In this document: positions 52,245 to 60,733 of the stretch, in pieces | Position numbering within the stretch: the stretch's first letter is position 1 | Layout: each line of letters starts with the position of its first letter | NCBI GenBank assembly: GCA_965229685.1 | Contig: OZ245920.1 | Coordinates: 1,240,001-1,304,000 of the forward strand | Direction of reading: 5' to 3' | DNA: 64,000 bases | Origin: Pacificispira sp033344895 | GTDB taxonomy: Bacteria; Pseudomonadota; Alphaproteobacteria; UBA8366; Aestuariispiraceae | Notes under the pieces: model-generated | Seen by the model: the letters and a program-made list of their open reading frames with translations, nothing else | What the model was told of the DNA's origin: nothing | The model's database searches: none | Made by a program: the position numbers and the translations under genes

Positions 52245-52721
52245 ATGACGCCAGATGATTTTTCCGCACTGATGCGCGAAGTCTCCGAGACGATCGGACC
52301 GCGACCGCTCAATTCGGACCTCGACACCTTTTTGAACCAGGCCTTCCCAGGCGACGGCGACATGGTTGCCCGCATAGAACAGGCATGTCGGACCGGCATA
52401 TCCGAAGGCTGGCTGTGCCAGAACGAACACGGTGGCATCCGCTTTGGCCGTCCGATCAAGCCAAGCCTGGCGGAGCACAAGTTTTCCGTCGACGTGGTTG
52501 TCATGGACGACTGCAAAGGCCCCCACCATGCCCATCCGACCGGCGAGATCGACCTGATCCTGCCGGATGACGACGGCGCCGATTTCGATGGGCGCGGTCG
52601 CGGCTGGCTGGTCTATGAGCCGGGCACCGCGCACTTCCCGACCGTCAGTGGCGGAAAGGCGATCGTTCTGTATCTGCTGCCCAACGGCGAAATCGAGTTC
52701 ACGCGGTCTAAGAAGGGCTGA
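52245..52721 (+). CDS. DUF4863 protein (4-hydroxylaminobenzoate lyase-like)
   Basis: A 158-residue small cupin-like protein with a metal-site-like string GPHHAHPTGEIDLIL near residue 90 and GTAHFPTVSGGKAIVLYLLP near the end. DUF4863 includes PnbB-type 4-hydroxylaminobenzoate lyase, and members are also found in benzoyl-CoA gene clusters. Its role here could be detoxification of an amino- or hydroxylamino-benzoate or an unknown isomerase step. Confidence 0.75.
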   Translation: MTPDDFSALMREVSETIGPRPLNSDLDTFLNQAFPGDGDMVARIEQACRTGISEGWLCQNEHGGIRFGRPIKPSLAEHKFSVDVVVMDDCKGPHHAHPTGEIDLILPDDDGADFDGRGRGWLVYEPGTAHFPTVSGGKAIVLYLLPNGEIEFTRSKKG

Positions 52722-52783
52722 TCAGGTCCCGCCGCCTTCAAAGTACAGTTCATTCCGACGGTTCCTGATAGGGAGGGAGAACC

Positions 52784-54340
52784 ATGGCCGGCCATTCCGC
52801 CGCAGACGACCTTTACAACGCCGCCGACGACCTGATCCTCCGCAATCTGGAAGCGGGCCGCGGCGAAAAGACCGCCTTTATCGATCACGCCGGCCGCTAC
52901 AGTTACGCCGAACTCAACGGTCGCGTCAGCCGCTTTGCCAATCTCCTGCGGGAACGCGGAGTGCGAATGGAAGAGCGTGTTCTGATGTGCATGCTGGACA
53001 CGATCGACTGGCCGACCTGCTTTCTGGGGGCGATCCGTGCCGGCGCTGTCCCGATCCCCGTCAACACCCGGCTGACCGCTGAAGACTATGACTTCATGCT
53101 GGAGGACAGTCGCGCGCGCGTGCTGGTCGTCTCCGAACAGTTGCTGGATGCGTTCCTGCCGCATCTCGGCAACCATCCCTTCCTGGAGACGGTCATCGTC
53201 TCCGGCGCCGAAGGCAAGGGGTACGCACTGCTTGCCGATCTCCTCAAGGGGCAATCGGAGGAGGCAGAGACCGCCCCGACCCGGAAGGGCGATATGTGTT
53301 TCTGGCTCTATACCTCCGGGACAACCGGCAAGCCCAAGGGGGCGGTGCATCTGCACACGCATTTGATCGACACGGCAGAGCTTTACGCAATTCCGACCCT
53401 CGGTATCCAGGAAGACGATATCTGCTTTTCGGCGGCGAAGCTGTTCTTCGCCTATGGTTTGGGCAATGGACTGACTTTCCCAATGGCCGTCGGTGCGACG
53501 ACCGTGCTGCTGGCCGGCCCGCCGGATCCGAAATCCGTCTGTCAGGTTATCCGCGAACACAAGCCGACGATCTTCTATGGGGTGCCAACCCTCTACGGCA
53601 TGCTTCTGGCCTCCGGCGAACTGCCGGCACCGGGTGATCATGCGATGCGTCTTGCGACTTCGGCCGGTGAAGCCCTTCCTGCGGATCTTCTGCGCCGATT
53701 CAAGGAAGCAACCGGTGTCGACATTCTGGACGGGCTCGGCTCGACCGAGATGCTGCACATCTTCCTGTCCAACAGGGTCGGTGACATAACCCCGGGTGCT
53801 TCCGGCAGACCGGTGCCGGGATATGAACTGCGGCTGGTCGCGGATGACGGGTCCGTCATCGAAGGCGCGGGTGAGATGGGCATGCTGGAAGTGAGCGGTC
53901 CGACTTCCGCCGTGATGTACTGGAACCAGCGGGACAAGAGCCGGGACACCTTCCAGGGGCCATGGACCCGCACGGGTGACAAGTACATCCGCGACGAAAA
54001 CGGTGTCTACGCCCACGCCGGCCGGTCGGACGACATGCTGAAGGTCGGCGGCATCTATGTGTCGCCGGTAGAGGTGGAAAGCGCCATAGTCCGGCACGAG
54101 AAGGTGTTGGAAGTGGCCGTGGTCGGCCACCCGGACAAGGACGGACTGATCAAGCCGAAAGCCTTTGTCGTGCCGCGCGAAGGGGTCGAAAAGAGCGATG
54201 CCCTGGCGGACGAGATCAAGGCCTTCGTGAAGGCCGAACTGGCCGGATACAAGTATCCGCGCTGGGTCGAGTTCATCGACGAACTGCCGAAGACGGCCAC
54301 CGGCAAGATTCAGCGGTTCAAGCTGCGGGACGCCGAATGA
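52784..54340 (+). CDS. Benzoate-CoA ligase family protein
   Basis: 518 residues, close in length and pattern to benzoate-CoA ligases (BclA/BadA). The adenylate-forming motif is YTSGTTGKPKGAVH (A3), then FYGVPTLYGMLL, GLGSTEMLHIF (A5), TGDKY and K508 in LPKTATGKIQRFKL, the catalytic lysine. It activates benzoate or a substituted benzoate to the CoA thioester, the inducer type expected for the BoxR-like regulator. The next gene overlaps its stop by 4 bp. Confidence 0.9.
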   Translation: MAGHSAADDLYNAADDLILRNLEAGRGEKTAFIDHAGRYSYAELNGRVSRFANLLRERGVRMEERVLMCMLDTIDWPTCFLGAIRAGAVPIPVNTRLTAEDYDFMLEDSRARVLVVSEQLLDAFLPHLGNHPFLETVIVSGAEGKGYALLADLLKGQSEEAETAPTRKGDMCFWLYTSGTTGKPKGAVHLHTHLIDTAELYAIPTLGIQEDDICFSAAKLFFAYGLGNGLTFPMAVGATTVLLAGPPDPKSVCQVIREHKPTIFYGVPTLYGMLLASGELPAPGDHAMRLATSAGEALPADLLRRFKEATGVDILDGLGSTEMLHIFLSNRVGDITPGASGRPVPGYELRLVADDGSVIEGAGEMGMLEVSGPTSAVMYWNQRDKSRDTFQGPWTRTGDKYIRDENGVYAHAGRSDDMLKVGGIYVSPVEVESAIVRHEKVLEVAVVGHPDKDGLIKPKAFVVPREGVEKSDALADEIKAFVKAELAGYKYPRWVEFIDELPKTATGKIQRFKLRDAE

Positions 54341-55113
54341 ATTCGGAGACATTCTTCGAGTATGTAACCGGCCATCGGCTGGAATGCGCATGGTATCCGC
54401 CGCGGGTGGATGGGCCTGCCCTGGTCATCCTGCATGAGGGGCTGGGGTCGGTCGCCATGTGGCGCGACTTCCCGGAAAAGCTGGCCGAAAGGACGGGGCG
54501 GGGCGTTCTGGTCTATTCGCGATACGGTTATGGCCGGTCGACGCCTTGTACGACCCACCCGGTCGGTGACCGCTACATGCACCGCGAGGCGTTGGAGGCA
54601 CTGCCTGAACTGCTCGACCGGCGGGGACTGGACCGCCCGATCCTGGTCGGACATTCGGACGGCGGCTCAATCGCCCTGATCCATGCCGGCGGGGCGAACC
54701 GTCCCGTGGGAGGGGTGGTGACCCTGGCAGCCCATGTCTTCAACGAGGATGTCTGCGTTGCGTCCATCGAACAGGCGAAGAAGGCGTTCGAGACAACGGA
54801 CCTGAAGGACAGGCTGGGTCGATACCATGACGATCCGGAAGGTGCGTTCTGGCTCTGGAATCAGGCCTGGCTGGCGCCGAGTTTCCGCCACTGGAACATC
54901 GAGGAATTCCTGCCCCGGATCAGCTGCCCGGTTCTGGCGATTCAGGGCGCGCAGGACGAATACGGAACCCAGGCACAGATCGACGCGATCGGCAGACAGG
55001 TTGCCGGTCCGTGCGAAACCCGTATCCTGCCGGACTGTCGCCATTCCCCCCATCGCGATCAACCGGAACAGACGGTAGACCTGATAGCGGAATTCGCCGC
55101 GGCCATCCGCTGA
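54337..55113 (+). CDS. Alpha/beta-hydrolase in the aromatic-CoA operon
   Basis: 258 residues. The nucleophile is S107 in GHSDGG, an Asp is in GAQDEYG, and the His is in CRHSPHRDQP. Similar hydrolases occur in aerobic benzoyl-CoA (box) clusters, where a thioesterase or ring-opening lactone role has been proposed. It starts 4 bp inside the ligase gene, so it is translationally coupled. Confidence 0.85.
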   Translation: MNSETFFEYVTGHRLECAWYPPRVDGPALVILHEGLGSVAMWRDFPEKLAERTGRGVLVYSRYGYGRSTPCTTHPVGDRYMHREALEALPELLDRRGLDRPILVGHSDGGSIALIHAGGANRPVGGVVTLAAHVFNEDVCVASIEQAKKAFETTDLKDRLGRYHDDPEGAFWLWNQAWLAPSFRHWNIEEFLPRISCPVLAIQGAQDEYGTQAQIDAIGRQVAGPCETRILPDCRHSPHRDQPEQTVDLIAEFAAAIR

Positions 55114-55147
55114 CGCATACCCCGCCGGACGCACTGCAAGGATTGTC

Positions 55148-56203
55148 ATGACGTCGATTTCGTTCAAGCCGGAGCCGATCCATCACCCCTGGGACGATGC
55201 GCCGCCGCCCGGCGAAATGATCGAGGTGGCGCCGGGCGTACACTGGCTGCGCATGCCGATGCCGATTTCCCTGGACCACATCAATCTGTGGCTGATCGAG
55301 GACGGTGAGGAATGGGTCATCGTCGATACCGGCTTCGGAACCGACCATACGTGCGAACTATGGCACCAGCTATTCGAAGGGCCGGCCAAGGACCGGCGTC
55401 CCGGACGGCTGATCTGCACGCATCACCATCCGGATCATTTCGGTCAGGCCGGTTGGTTGGCCCGAACATACGGCATTCCCTGCCTGATGACCGAAAAGGA
55501 ATGGCTGGTCGGAACCCTGCTGGAGAAAATGAGCAACGAGGTTTTCGCGGCAGGGCAGGATCGTTTCTATATCCAGCATGGCGTCCCTTCCGACGTGCGT
55601 GACCGGCTGAAGGCGGTCGGCAACGAATACCGCAACTGCATCCACGATCCACCGGACGGTTTCATCCGAATTCGCGATGGACAGGACTTGTCGATCGGTG
55701 GCCGCACCTGGCATGTCATGGCGCTGGAAGGGCATAGCGAAAACCTGGCGGGTCTCTACTGCCCCGATCTGCGTGTCTTCATCGCCGGGGATCAGGTTCT
55801 GCCCAAGATCAGCCCGAATATCTCAGTGCATTGGTTCAAGGACGGCACGGAACCGTTGAGCGATTTCCTGGACAGTCTGGATCGCATCGCCGACACACTG
55901 CCGGCGGATACGCTGGTCCTGCCGTCCCACAAGCTGCCTTTTGTCGGCGTGCATAGGCGCATCGCGGAACTGCAGGAACATCACCGCGACCGCCTGCAGG
56001 ACCTGATCGATGCGCTGGAAGACGGTACGGCGAGGGACGCCTGGGAGCTGATGCCGGCGATTTTCCCGCGAACGATCGGCGATGAGCACGTCATGTTTGC
56101 GCTGGGGGAGAGTGTTGCCCATCTGGACCACCTGGCTGCGCAGGGAACGGTCCGGAAGGAAAGAATGGACGACAAGATACTCTATCGGAGAGGCGAAAGA
56201 TGA
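55148..56203 (+). CDS. Metallo-beta-lactamase-fold hydrolase
   Basis: 351 residues. The zinc-binding motif is THHHPDHFGQAG (HxHxDH type), preceded by WVIVDTGFG, with later metal ligands likely in LEGHSENLAG and FIAGDQVLP. A C-terminal helical region (about 275-350) is typical of the subgroup. The substrate is unknown; thioester hydrolysis (glyoxalase-II-like) is plausible given the cluster. Confidence 0.88.
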   Translation: MTSISFKPEPIHHPWDDAPPPGEMIEVAPGVHWLRMPMPISLDHINLWLIEDGEEWVIVDTGFGTDHTCELWHQLFEGPAKDRRPGRLICTHHHPDHFGQAGWLARTYGIPCLMTEKEWLVGTLLEKMSNEVFAAGQDRFYIQHGVPSDVRDRLKAVGNEYRNCIHDPPDGFIRIRDGQDLSIGGRTWHVMALEGHSENLAGLYCPDLRVFIAGDQVLPKISPNISVHWFKDGTEPLSDFLDSLDRIADTLPADTLVLPSHKLPFVGVHRRIAELQEHHRDRLQDLIDALEDGTARDAWELMPAIFPRTIGDEHVMFALGESVAHLDHLAAQGTVRKERMDDKILYRRGER

Positions 56204-56652
56204 CAGGGCGCTATATCGAGGATTACACGGTGGGGGAGGTAATCGTCGCGCCGCCCGTTCGTTTCGATGAGGATTACATTGTCGGTTTCGCCACGGAATA
56301 CGACCCGCAGGCGATCCATACCGACAAGGACTATGCCGAAAGCGGGCCGTTCGGCGGCCTGATTGCCAGCGGATTTCAGACGGTGGCTGCCAGTTTTGCC
56401 TCCTTCCTGCGCATGGGATTGTTCAAGGATGTGTCCCTGGCCGGCCCCGGTATGGATGAAATCCGCTGGGTTCGGCCGGTACGACCCGGGGATGAACTGA
56501 CGCCCCACGTGACCGTCGCGGAGGCGCGCAAATCGCGTTCGAAACCGGATCGCGGAATTCTGCACCTGTCCTGGGACGTTCGGAACCAGGAAGGCGACAC
56601 GGTTCTGACCATGACTTCCATGACCATGATCAAGGCGCGCCATGTCGACTAA
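56200..56652 (+). CDS. MaoC-family acyl-CoA dehydratase
   Basis: 150 residues with hot-dog features: FATEYDPQAIHTDKDYAES (Asp and His catalytic pair), then FGGLIASGFQTVAASF. It overlaps both the upstream hydrolase (4 bp) and the downstream reductase (11 bp). It probably hydrates an enoyl-CoA produced from the aromatic ring or its side chain. Confidence 0.88.
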   Translation: MTGRYIEDYTVGEVIVAPPVRFDEDYIVGFATEYDPQAIHTDKDYAESGPFGGLIASGFQTVAASFASFLRMGLFKDVSLAGPGMDEIRWVRPVRPGDELTPHVTVAEARKSRSKPDRGILHLSWDVRNQEGDTVLTMTSMTMIKARHVD

Positions 56653-58639
56653 TCCTTACCGGCACGTGTTTCAGCCCGTTCAGGTCGGCAGCCATATCCT
56701 GCCCAACCGCATCGTCATGGGCTCCATGCATACCGGGTTGGAAGAGCGCGACGACGGGGTCGAACGGTTGGCCGCCTTCTACGGTGAGCGTGCCGAACAG
56801 GGCTGCGCTCTGATCGTCACCGGCGGTTTTTCGGTCAATGACGCGGGCAAGCTGAATGCGCATGCCGCCAGCTTCGATACGCCGGAAATGGCGGAGGCTC
56901 ACAAGCCCGTGCCCGCCGCCGTCCATGCCCATGGCGGCCGGATCCTGCTGCAATTGCTCCATGCCGGACGTTACAGCTATCACTCCAACCTTGTTGCGCC
57001 GTCGCCGATCCGCGCACCGATCAACAAAAACACGCCAAGGGAACTGACCGGGGAGGAGATCGAGCGGACGATCCGGGATTTCGCCGCCTCGTCTGTTCTG
57101 GCGCGCGATGCCGGTTACGACGGCGTCGAGATCATGGGTTCCGAAGGCTACCTGATCAACGAATTCACCGCGCCCTGCACCAACCACCGAACCGACCGGT
57201 GGGGCGGTTCCTTCGAAAACCGCATCCGCTTCCCGCTGGAAATCGTGAAGGCAGTGCGGGCCGCCGTCGGTCCGGATTTCATCATCATGTACCGCCTTTC
57301 CGTCCTGGACATCGTCGAGGGCGGTAGTCCCCTGTCCGAGGTTCGGGATCTGGCGCAACAGATCGAGGACGCCGGCGCCGATGTCATAAACTCCGGCATC
57401 GGTTGGCATGAGGCACGGGTTCCGACCATTGCCCAGGCCGTACCGCGGGCCGGTTTCGCCTGGGCGACGGCGAGGGTGCGCGACGCGCTGAAGTCGATTC
57501 CCATCGTCGCCGTGAACCGGATCAATACGCCGGAAACAGCGGAAGCCATCCTGGCGAATGGCGAGGCGGACATGGTCAGCATGGCGCGCCCATTCCTGGC
57601 CGACCCGGCTTTCGTATCGAAATCGGAAAATGGCCGTTCGGATCGGATCAACACCTGCATCGCCTGCAACCAGGCCTGTCTGGACAACTACTTCCTGGGC
57701 AAGGTCTCGTCCTGCCTGGTCAATCCCCGTGCCTGCAGTGAGACACTGATTTCCGTGACGCCCGCACCGCAGATCAAGTGTGTCGCCGTGGTGGGCGCGG
57801 GACCGGCCGGGCTGTCGGCGGCGGAAACACTGGCTGTCCGCGGACACAGGGTCACCCTGTTCGAAAGCAACGGCCATATCGGCGGACAGTTCGCACTTGC
57901 CCGTGCGATTCCCGGCAAGCAGGAATTCGCCGAGACGCTGCGCTATTTCACGGTACGCCTGGATGAACTCGGGGTGGATCTGCGCCTTGGGACCAGGGCG
58001 ACCGAAGAGGAACTCAAGCAGTATGACGCCGTGATCCTTGCGACGGGCGTCGTGCCGCGCATCCCGCAAATCGACGGGGTCGACCACCCCAGCGTCATGA
58101 CCTATGCCGATCTGCTATCCGGGGCGCGCGACCCGGGGCAGCGGGTCGCGGTGGTCGGCGCCGGCGGAATCGGGGTCGATGTGTCGGTGTTCCTGGCGGA
58201 GGAGAAATCCGCCGCCCATATGGACCCGGAAGCCTTTCGGCGGCACTGGGGCGTGGATGGGCCGGCGGAGAACCCGCCACCGCCGCGCGAGATCACGTTG
58301 CTGCAACGCCGTCCCGGAAAGATGGGGATCGGACCGGGCAAGACGACCGGCTGGGTCCACCGTCTGACACTGACCAAGGCGCGGGTCGAAATGATCCCGG
58401 AAGTGATCTACGAGCAGATCGATGACCGTGGCCTGACCATTTCCACCGGCGGTGAACGTCGGGTTATCGCCTGCGACAGCATCGTTCTGTGTGCCGGGCA
58501 GGAATCGGTGACCGATCTGCAGGCGCCGATGGAAGCGGCAGGGGTTCCGGTGCACGTGATCGGTGGGGCCAAGCTGGCGGCGGAGGTCGACGCCGAACGC
58601 GCAATCCGGGAGGGCATCGACGCAGCGGCGGCGGTCTAG
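56642..58639 (+). CDS. fadH: 2,4-dienoyl-CoA reductase-like FMN/FAD/[4Fe-4S] oxidoreductase
   Basis: 665 residues. The N-terminal old-yellow-enzyme TIM barrel (1-350) ends in TCIACNQACLDNYFLG and SCLVNPR, the cysteine set for a [4Fe-4S] cluster. The C-terminal FAD/NAD domain has VVGAGPAGLSAAETLA and VVGAGGIGVDVSVFLAEE. Architecture equals FadH (DCR), which reduces 2,4-dienoyl-CoA with NADPH. In this operon the substrate may be a ring-derived dienoyl-CoA. Confidence 0.88.
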   Translation: MSTNPYRHVFQPVQVGSHILPNRIVMGSMHTGLEERDDGVERLAAFYGERAEQGCALIVTGGFSVNDAGKLNAHAASFDTPEMAEAHKPVPAAVHAHGGRILLQLLHAGRYSYHSNLVAPSPIRAPINKNTPRELTGEEIERTIRDFAASSVLARDAGYDGVEIMGSEGYLINEFTAPCTNHRTDRWGGSFENRIRFPLEIVKAVRAAVGPDFIIMYRLSVLDIVEGGSPLSEVRDLAQQIEDAGADVINSGIGWHEARVPTIAQAVPRAGFAWATARVRDALKSIPIVAVNRINTPETAEAILANGEADMVSMARPFLADPAFVSKSENGRSDRINTCIACNQACLDNYFLGKVSSCLVNPRACSETLISVTPAPQIKCVAVVGAGPAGLSAAETLAVRGHRVTLFESNGHIGGQFALARAIPGKQEFAETLRYFTVRLDELGVDLRLGTRATEEELKQYDAVILATGVVPRIPQIDGVDHPSVMTYADLLSGARDPGQRVAVVGAGGIGVDVSVFLAEEKSAAHMDPEAFRRHWGVDGPAENPPPPREITLLQRRPGKMGIGPGKTTGWVHRLTLTKARVEMIPEVIYEQIDDRGLTISTGGERRVIACDSIVLCAGQESVTDLQAPMEAAGVPVHVIGGAKLAAEVDAERAIREGIDAAAAV

Positions 58640-59709
58640 CTTTCCTGCGGGGGGGCCTGCGGCTGGTCGTCGACGAATTTGCGATAGGCCAGTGGCGCGG
58701 CGATTACGACATAGATGATCCGGACCACGTGATGGGTCGCCACGAAGGCGACATCGACGCCCAGGGCCAGAGCGACGAGGCTCATTTCCGCCAGACCGCC
58801 TGGCGAATAGGCCAGGATGGCGCTTTCGATCGGTGTCGCGCTGATCAGATAGACCGTCACGGCAAACACCGCGGTGACGGCCAGCAGGATCGCGGTTGAG
58901 CCAACGCTCATCAGGATAGTGCGCAGAACTTCGGCACGTTCCGTGCCGGCGAATCGGCAGCCGATGATCGTTCCCATGACCCATTGTGCGGTGTTGACGA
59001 TCAACATGGGGGGCTGGGCGGAGGTGATGCCGCTGAGGTGCAGGGCAGCGCTGGCCAGCATAGGGCCGACCAGCATCGGGGCGGGAATCCGCAGCCAGCG
59101 CGCCACGGGCAGACCCAATGTGCACAGGCCCAGCAGCACGTAATCCTTCAGCGCGACATCGCCGAGGCCGACACCGAAACGGGACCTGTCGGTCATGTCG
59201 ATTTCCGATGTCAGGCGAAACAGGATCGGAATGGTCAGGACCGTCAGCAGGATGCGGCTGGCATGGGTCAGGACGATGCGCCGGTCGTCGCCGCCCATTT
59301 CCTTGCCGACGATCATCATCTCGTTCAGGCCGCCCGGCATGGCCGCGAAATAGGCTGTCGGCCGGTCATAGCCCGCGATGCGCCGGAAGAACGGATAGCA
59401 GCACGCCCCGCCAACGGCGACGTAAACCGCCAGCAGGCTCAGGCTGATGGCCCACTGGCCGGCGCGATCCAGCATCTCCGGCGCAAATCCGGATCCCAGC
59501 ATGACACCCAGCACGGTGACCATGAGGGGACGCAAGGGCATCGGTCCCTTCACCGGCGCGCCAAAGATCGAGGCGACGGTACAGACGATCATCGGGCCCA
59601 GCATCCAGGGCAGGGGAACCGTCAGATGATCAGCGACAAAACCGCCGATCGCCCCCAGACCGAGCGCGAACGCGATCTTGGGCAGGGAGTCCAGGGAAGG
59701 AAGGGTCAT
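58636..59709 (-). CDS. AbrB-family membrane protein
   Basis: 357 residues, about ten membrane helices in two AbrB duplication halves. Landmarks are PLPWMLGPMIVCTVASIFG, PFFRRIAGYDRPTAYFAAMPGGLNEMMIVG and, in the second half, ILAYSPGGLAEMSLVA. This family is often mislabelled ammonia monooxygenase; the transported substrate is unknown. Its start overlaps the stop of the deacylase gene by 4 bp, so the two form an operon. Confidence 0.88.
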   Translation of the reverse strand: MTLPSLDSLPKIAFALGLGAIGGFVADHLTVPLPWMLGPMIVCTVASIFGAPVKGPMPLRPLMVTVLGVMLGSGFAPEMLDRAGQWAISLSLLAVYVAVGGACCYPFFRRIAGYDRPTAYFAAMPGGLNEMMIVGKEMGGDDRRIVLTHASRILLTVLTIPILFRLTSEIDMTDRSRFGVGLGDVALKDYVLLGLCTLGLPVARWLRIPAPMLVGPMLASAALHLSGITSAQPPMLIVNTAQWVMGTIIGCRFAGTERAEVLRTILMSVGSTAILLAVTAVFAVTVYLISATPIESAILAYSPGGLAEMSLVALALGVDVAFVATHHVVRIIYVVIAAPLAYRKFVDDQPQAPPQES

Positions 59710-60647
59710 ATACGCGGTATCTCTCTGGCCAGGCGCACGGCGGTCTGACCCGGCGCGGCACCATGGGTCGGCATGATCAGGACGCAGTCGTCATAGGGCG
59801 TCAGGATAGGCATGTCGCCATCGATGGCAATCCGCGTCCCGGCACGGTCGATGGATTCCAACCCCTGGAAGTCCGCCGCGAATCTGAAGTTCGGTGTCAT
59901 GACTGTCACGGCTTCGGTTACTTCCAGTACGGTCTGGCGCGGCGCAGGGGGGACGCCGCCCTTCACCATGCCCAGATGCCGCAGGAAGAGCCGGGTTACG
60001 TCCCGCGCGCAATCCACGGTGGCCCGTTGCCAGTGCTGGCCGCATTCAACCAGGAGAGAGGTCGGTCCGGGGCCGTCGCCGGTGAATGGCGTGTAGTCCC
60101 GCATCCGTTTTCCGGCTACGTGCCCGGCGTCCCGGACCACCGCGGCCGGTGCTCCCAGCGCCAGGGCGAGGGACAGGGAGCGATCCGACAGGCCGGCGAG
60201 GCTCATCGGCGCGGAGTAGCTGCTGGTCGAATGCAGGTCCAGCAGCATGTCGACGTCATTCAGCAGCGGGCGAACTTCACGCGCGCGTCGGAGTTCTGTG
60301 GTGTCTCCGGGGCCGTTCAGCCGGTCTTCAGTCCAGACCCGGTTCAGATCCTCGTCGACATAGCGTGAGCCGTCCGGATGGCGGCAGGAAAAGGATTCGT
60401 AGGCGGCGACATTCATGAAGGCCAGGATCAGGCGGCCCTTCAGCGGTCGAAATCCGCAACGCAGCAACTCGTCCAGGATGATCGCGCCGCACAGTTCGTT
60501 GCCGTGCACCACGGCGGAAATCATCGCGGTGGGCCCGGGTTCCGCACCTTCGAGGACATGAGTGTAGGGAATTCCGGTCGCGCTTGCTCCATGCGGCGCG
60601 ATGTCGGGCGGGTCGATGGCGACCCGGGGATCTTTGCGGAACTCCAT
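59706..60647 (-). CDS. Succinylglutamate desuccinylase/aspartoacylase-family deacylase
   Basis: 313 residues of a zinc carboxypeptidase-like fold. Zinc ligands are H48 and E51 (VVHGNE), with the third His in LLDLHSTSS; the substrate arginine pattern DLNRVW follows. It cleaves an N-acyl amino acid in characterised relatives. The overlap with the AbrB gene downstream suggests import or export coupled to deacylation. Confidence 0.85.
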   Translation of the reverse strand: MEFRKDPRVAIDPPDIAPHGASATGIPYTHVLEGAEPGPTAMISAVVHGNELCGAIILDELLRCGFRPLKGRLILAFMNVAAYESFSCRHPDGSRYVDEDLNRVWTEDRLNGPGDTTELRRAREVRPLLNDVDMLLDLHSTSSYSAPMSLAGLSDRSLSLALALGAPAAVVRDAGHVAGKRMRDYTPFTGDGPGPTSLLVECGQHWQRATVDCARDVTRLFLRHLGMVKGGVPPAPRQTVLEVTEAVTVMTPNFRFAADFQGLESIDRAGTRIAIDGDMPILTPYDDCVLIMPTHGAAPGQTAVRLAREIPRI

Positions 60648-60733
60648 GCTGCGCAGGATAATCCCGCCCCGGAACGCTTACTACCGCACGGCTCAGGCAA
60701 TCAGTTGTGATGTCCTGTTGAAAACGACCTGTT

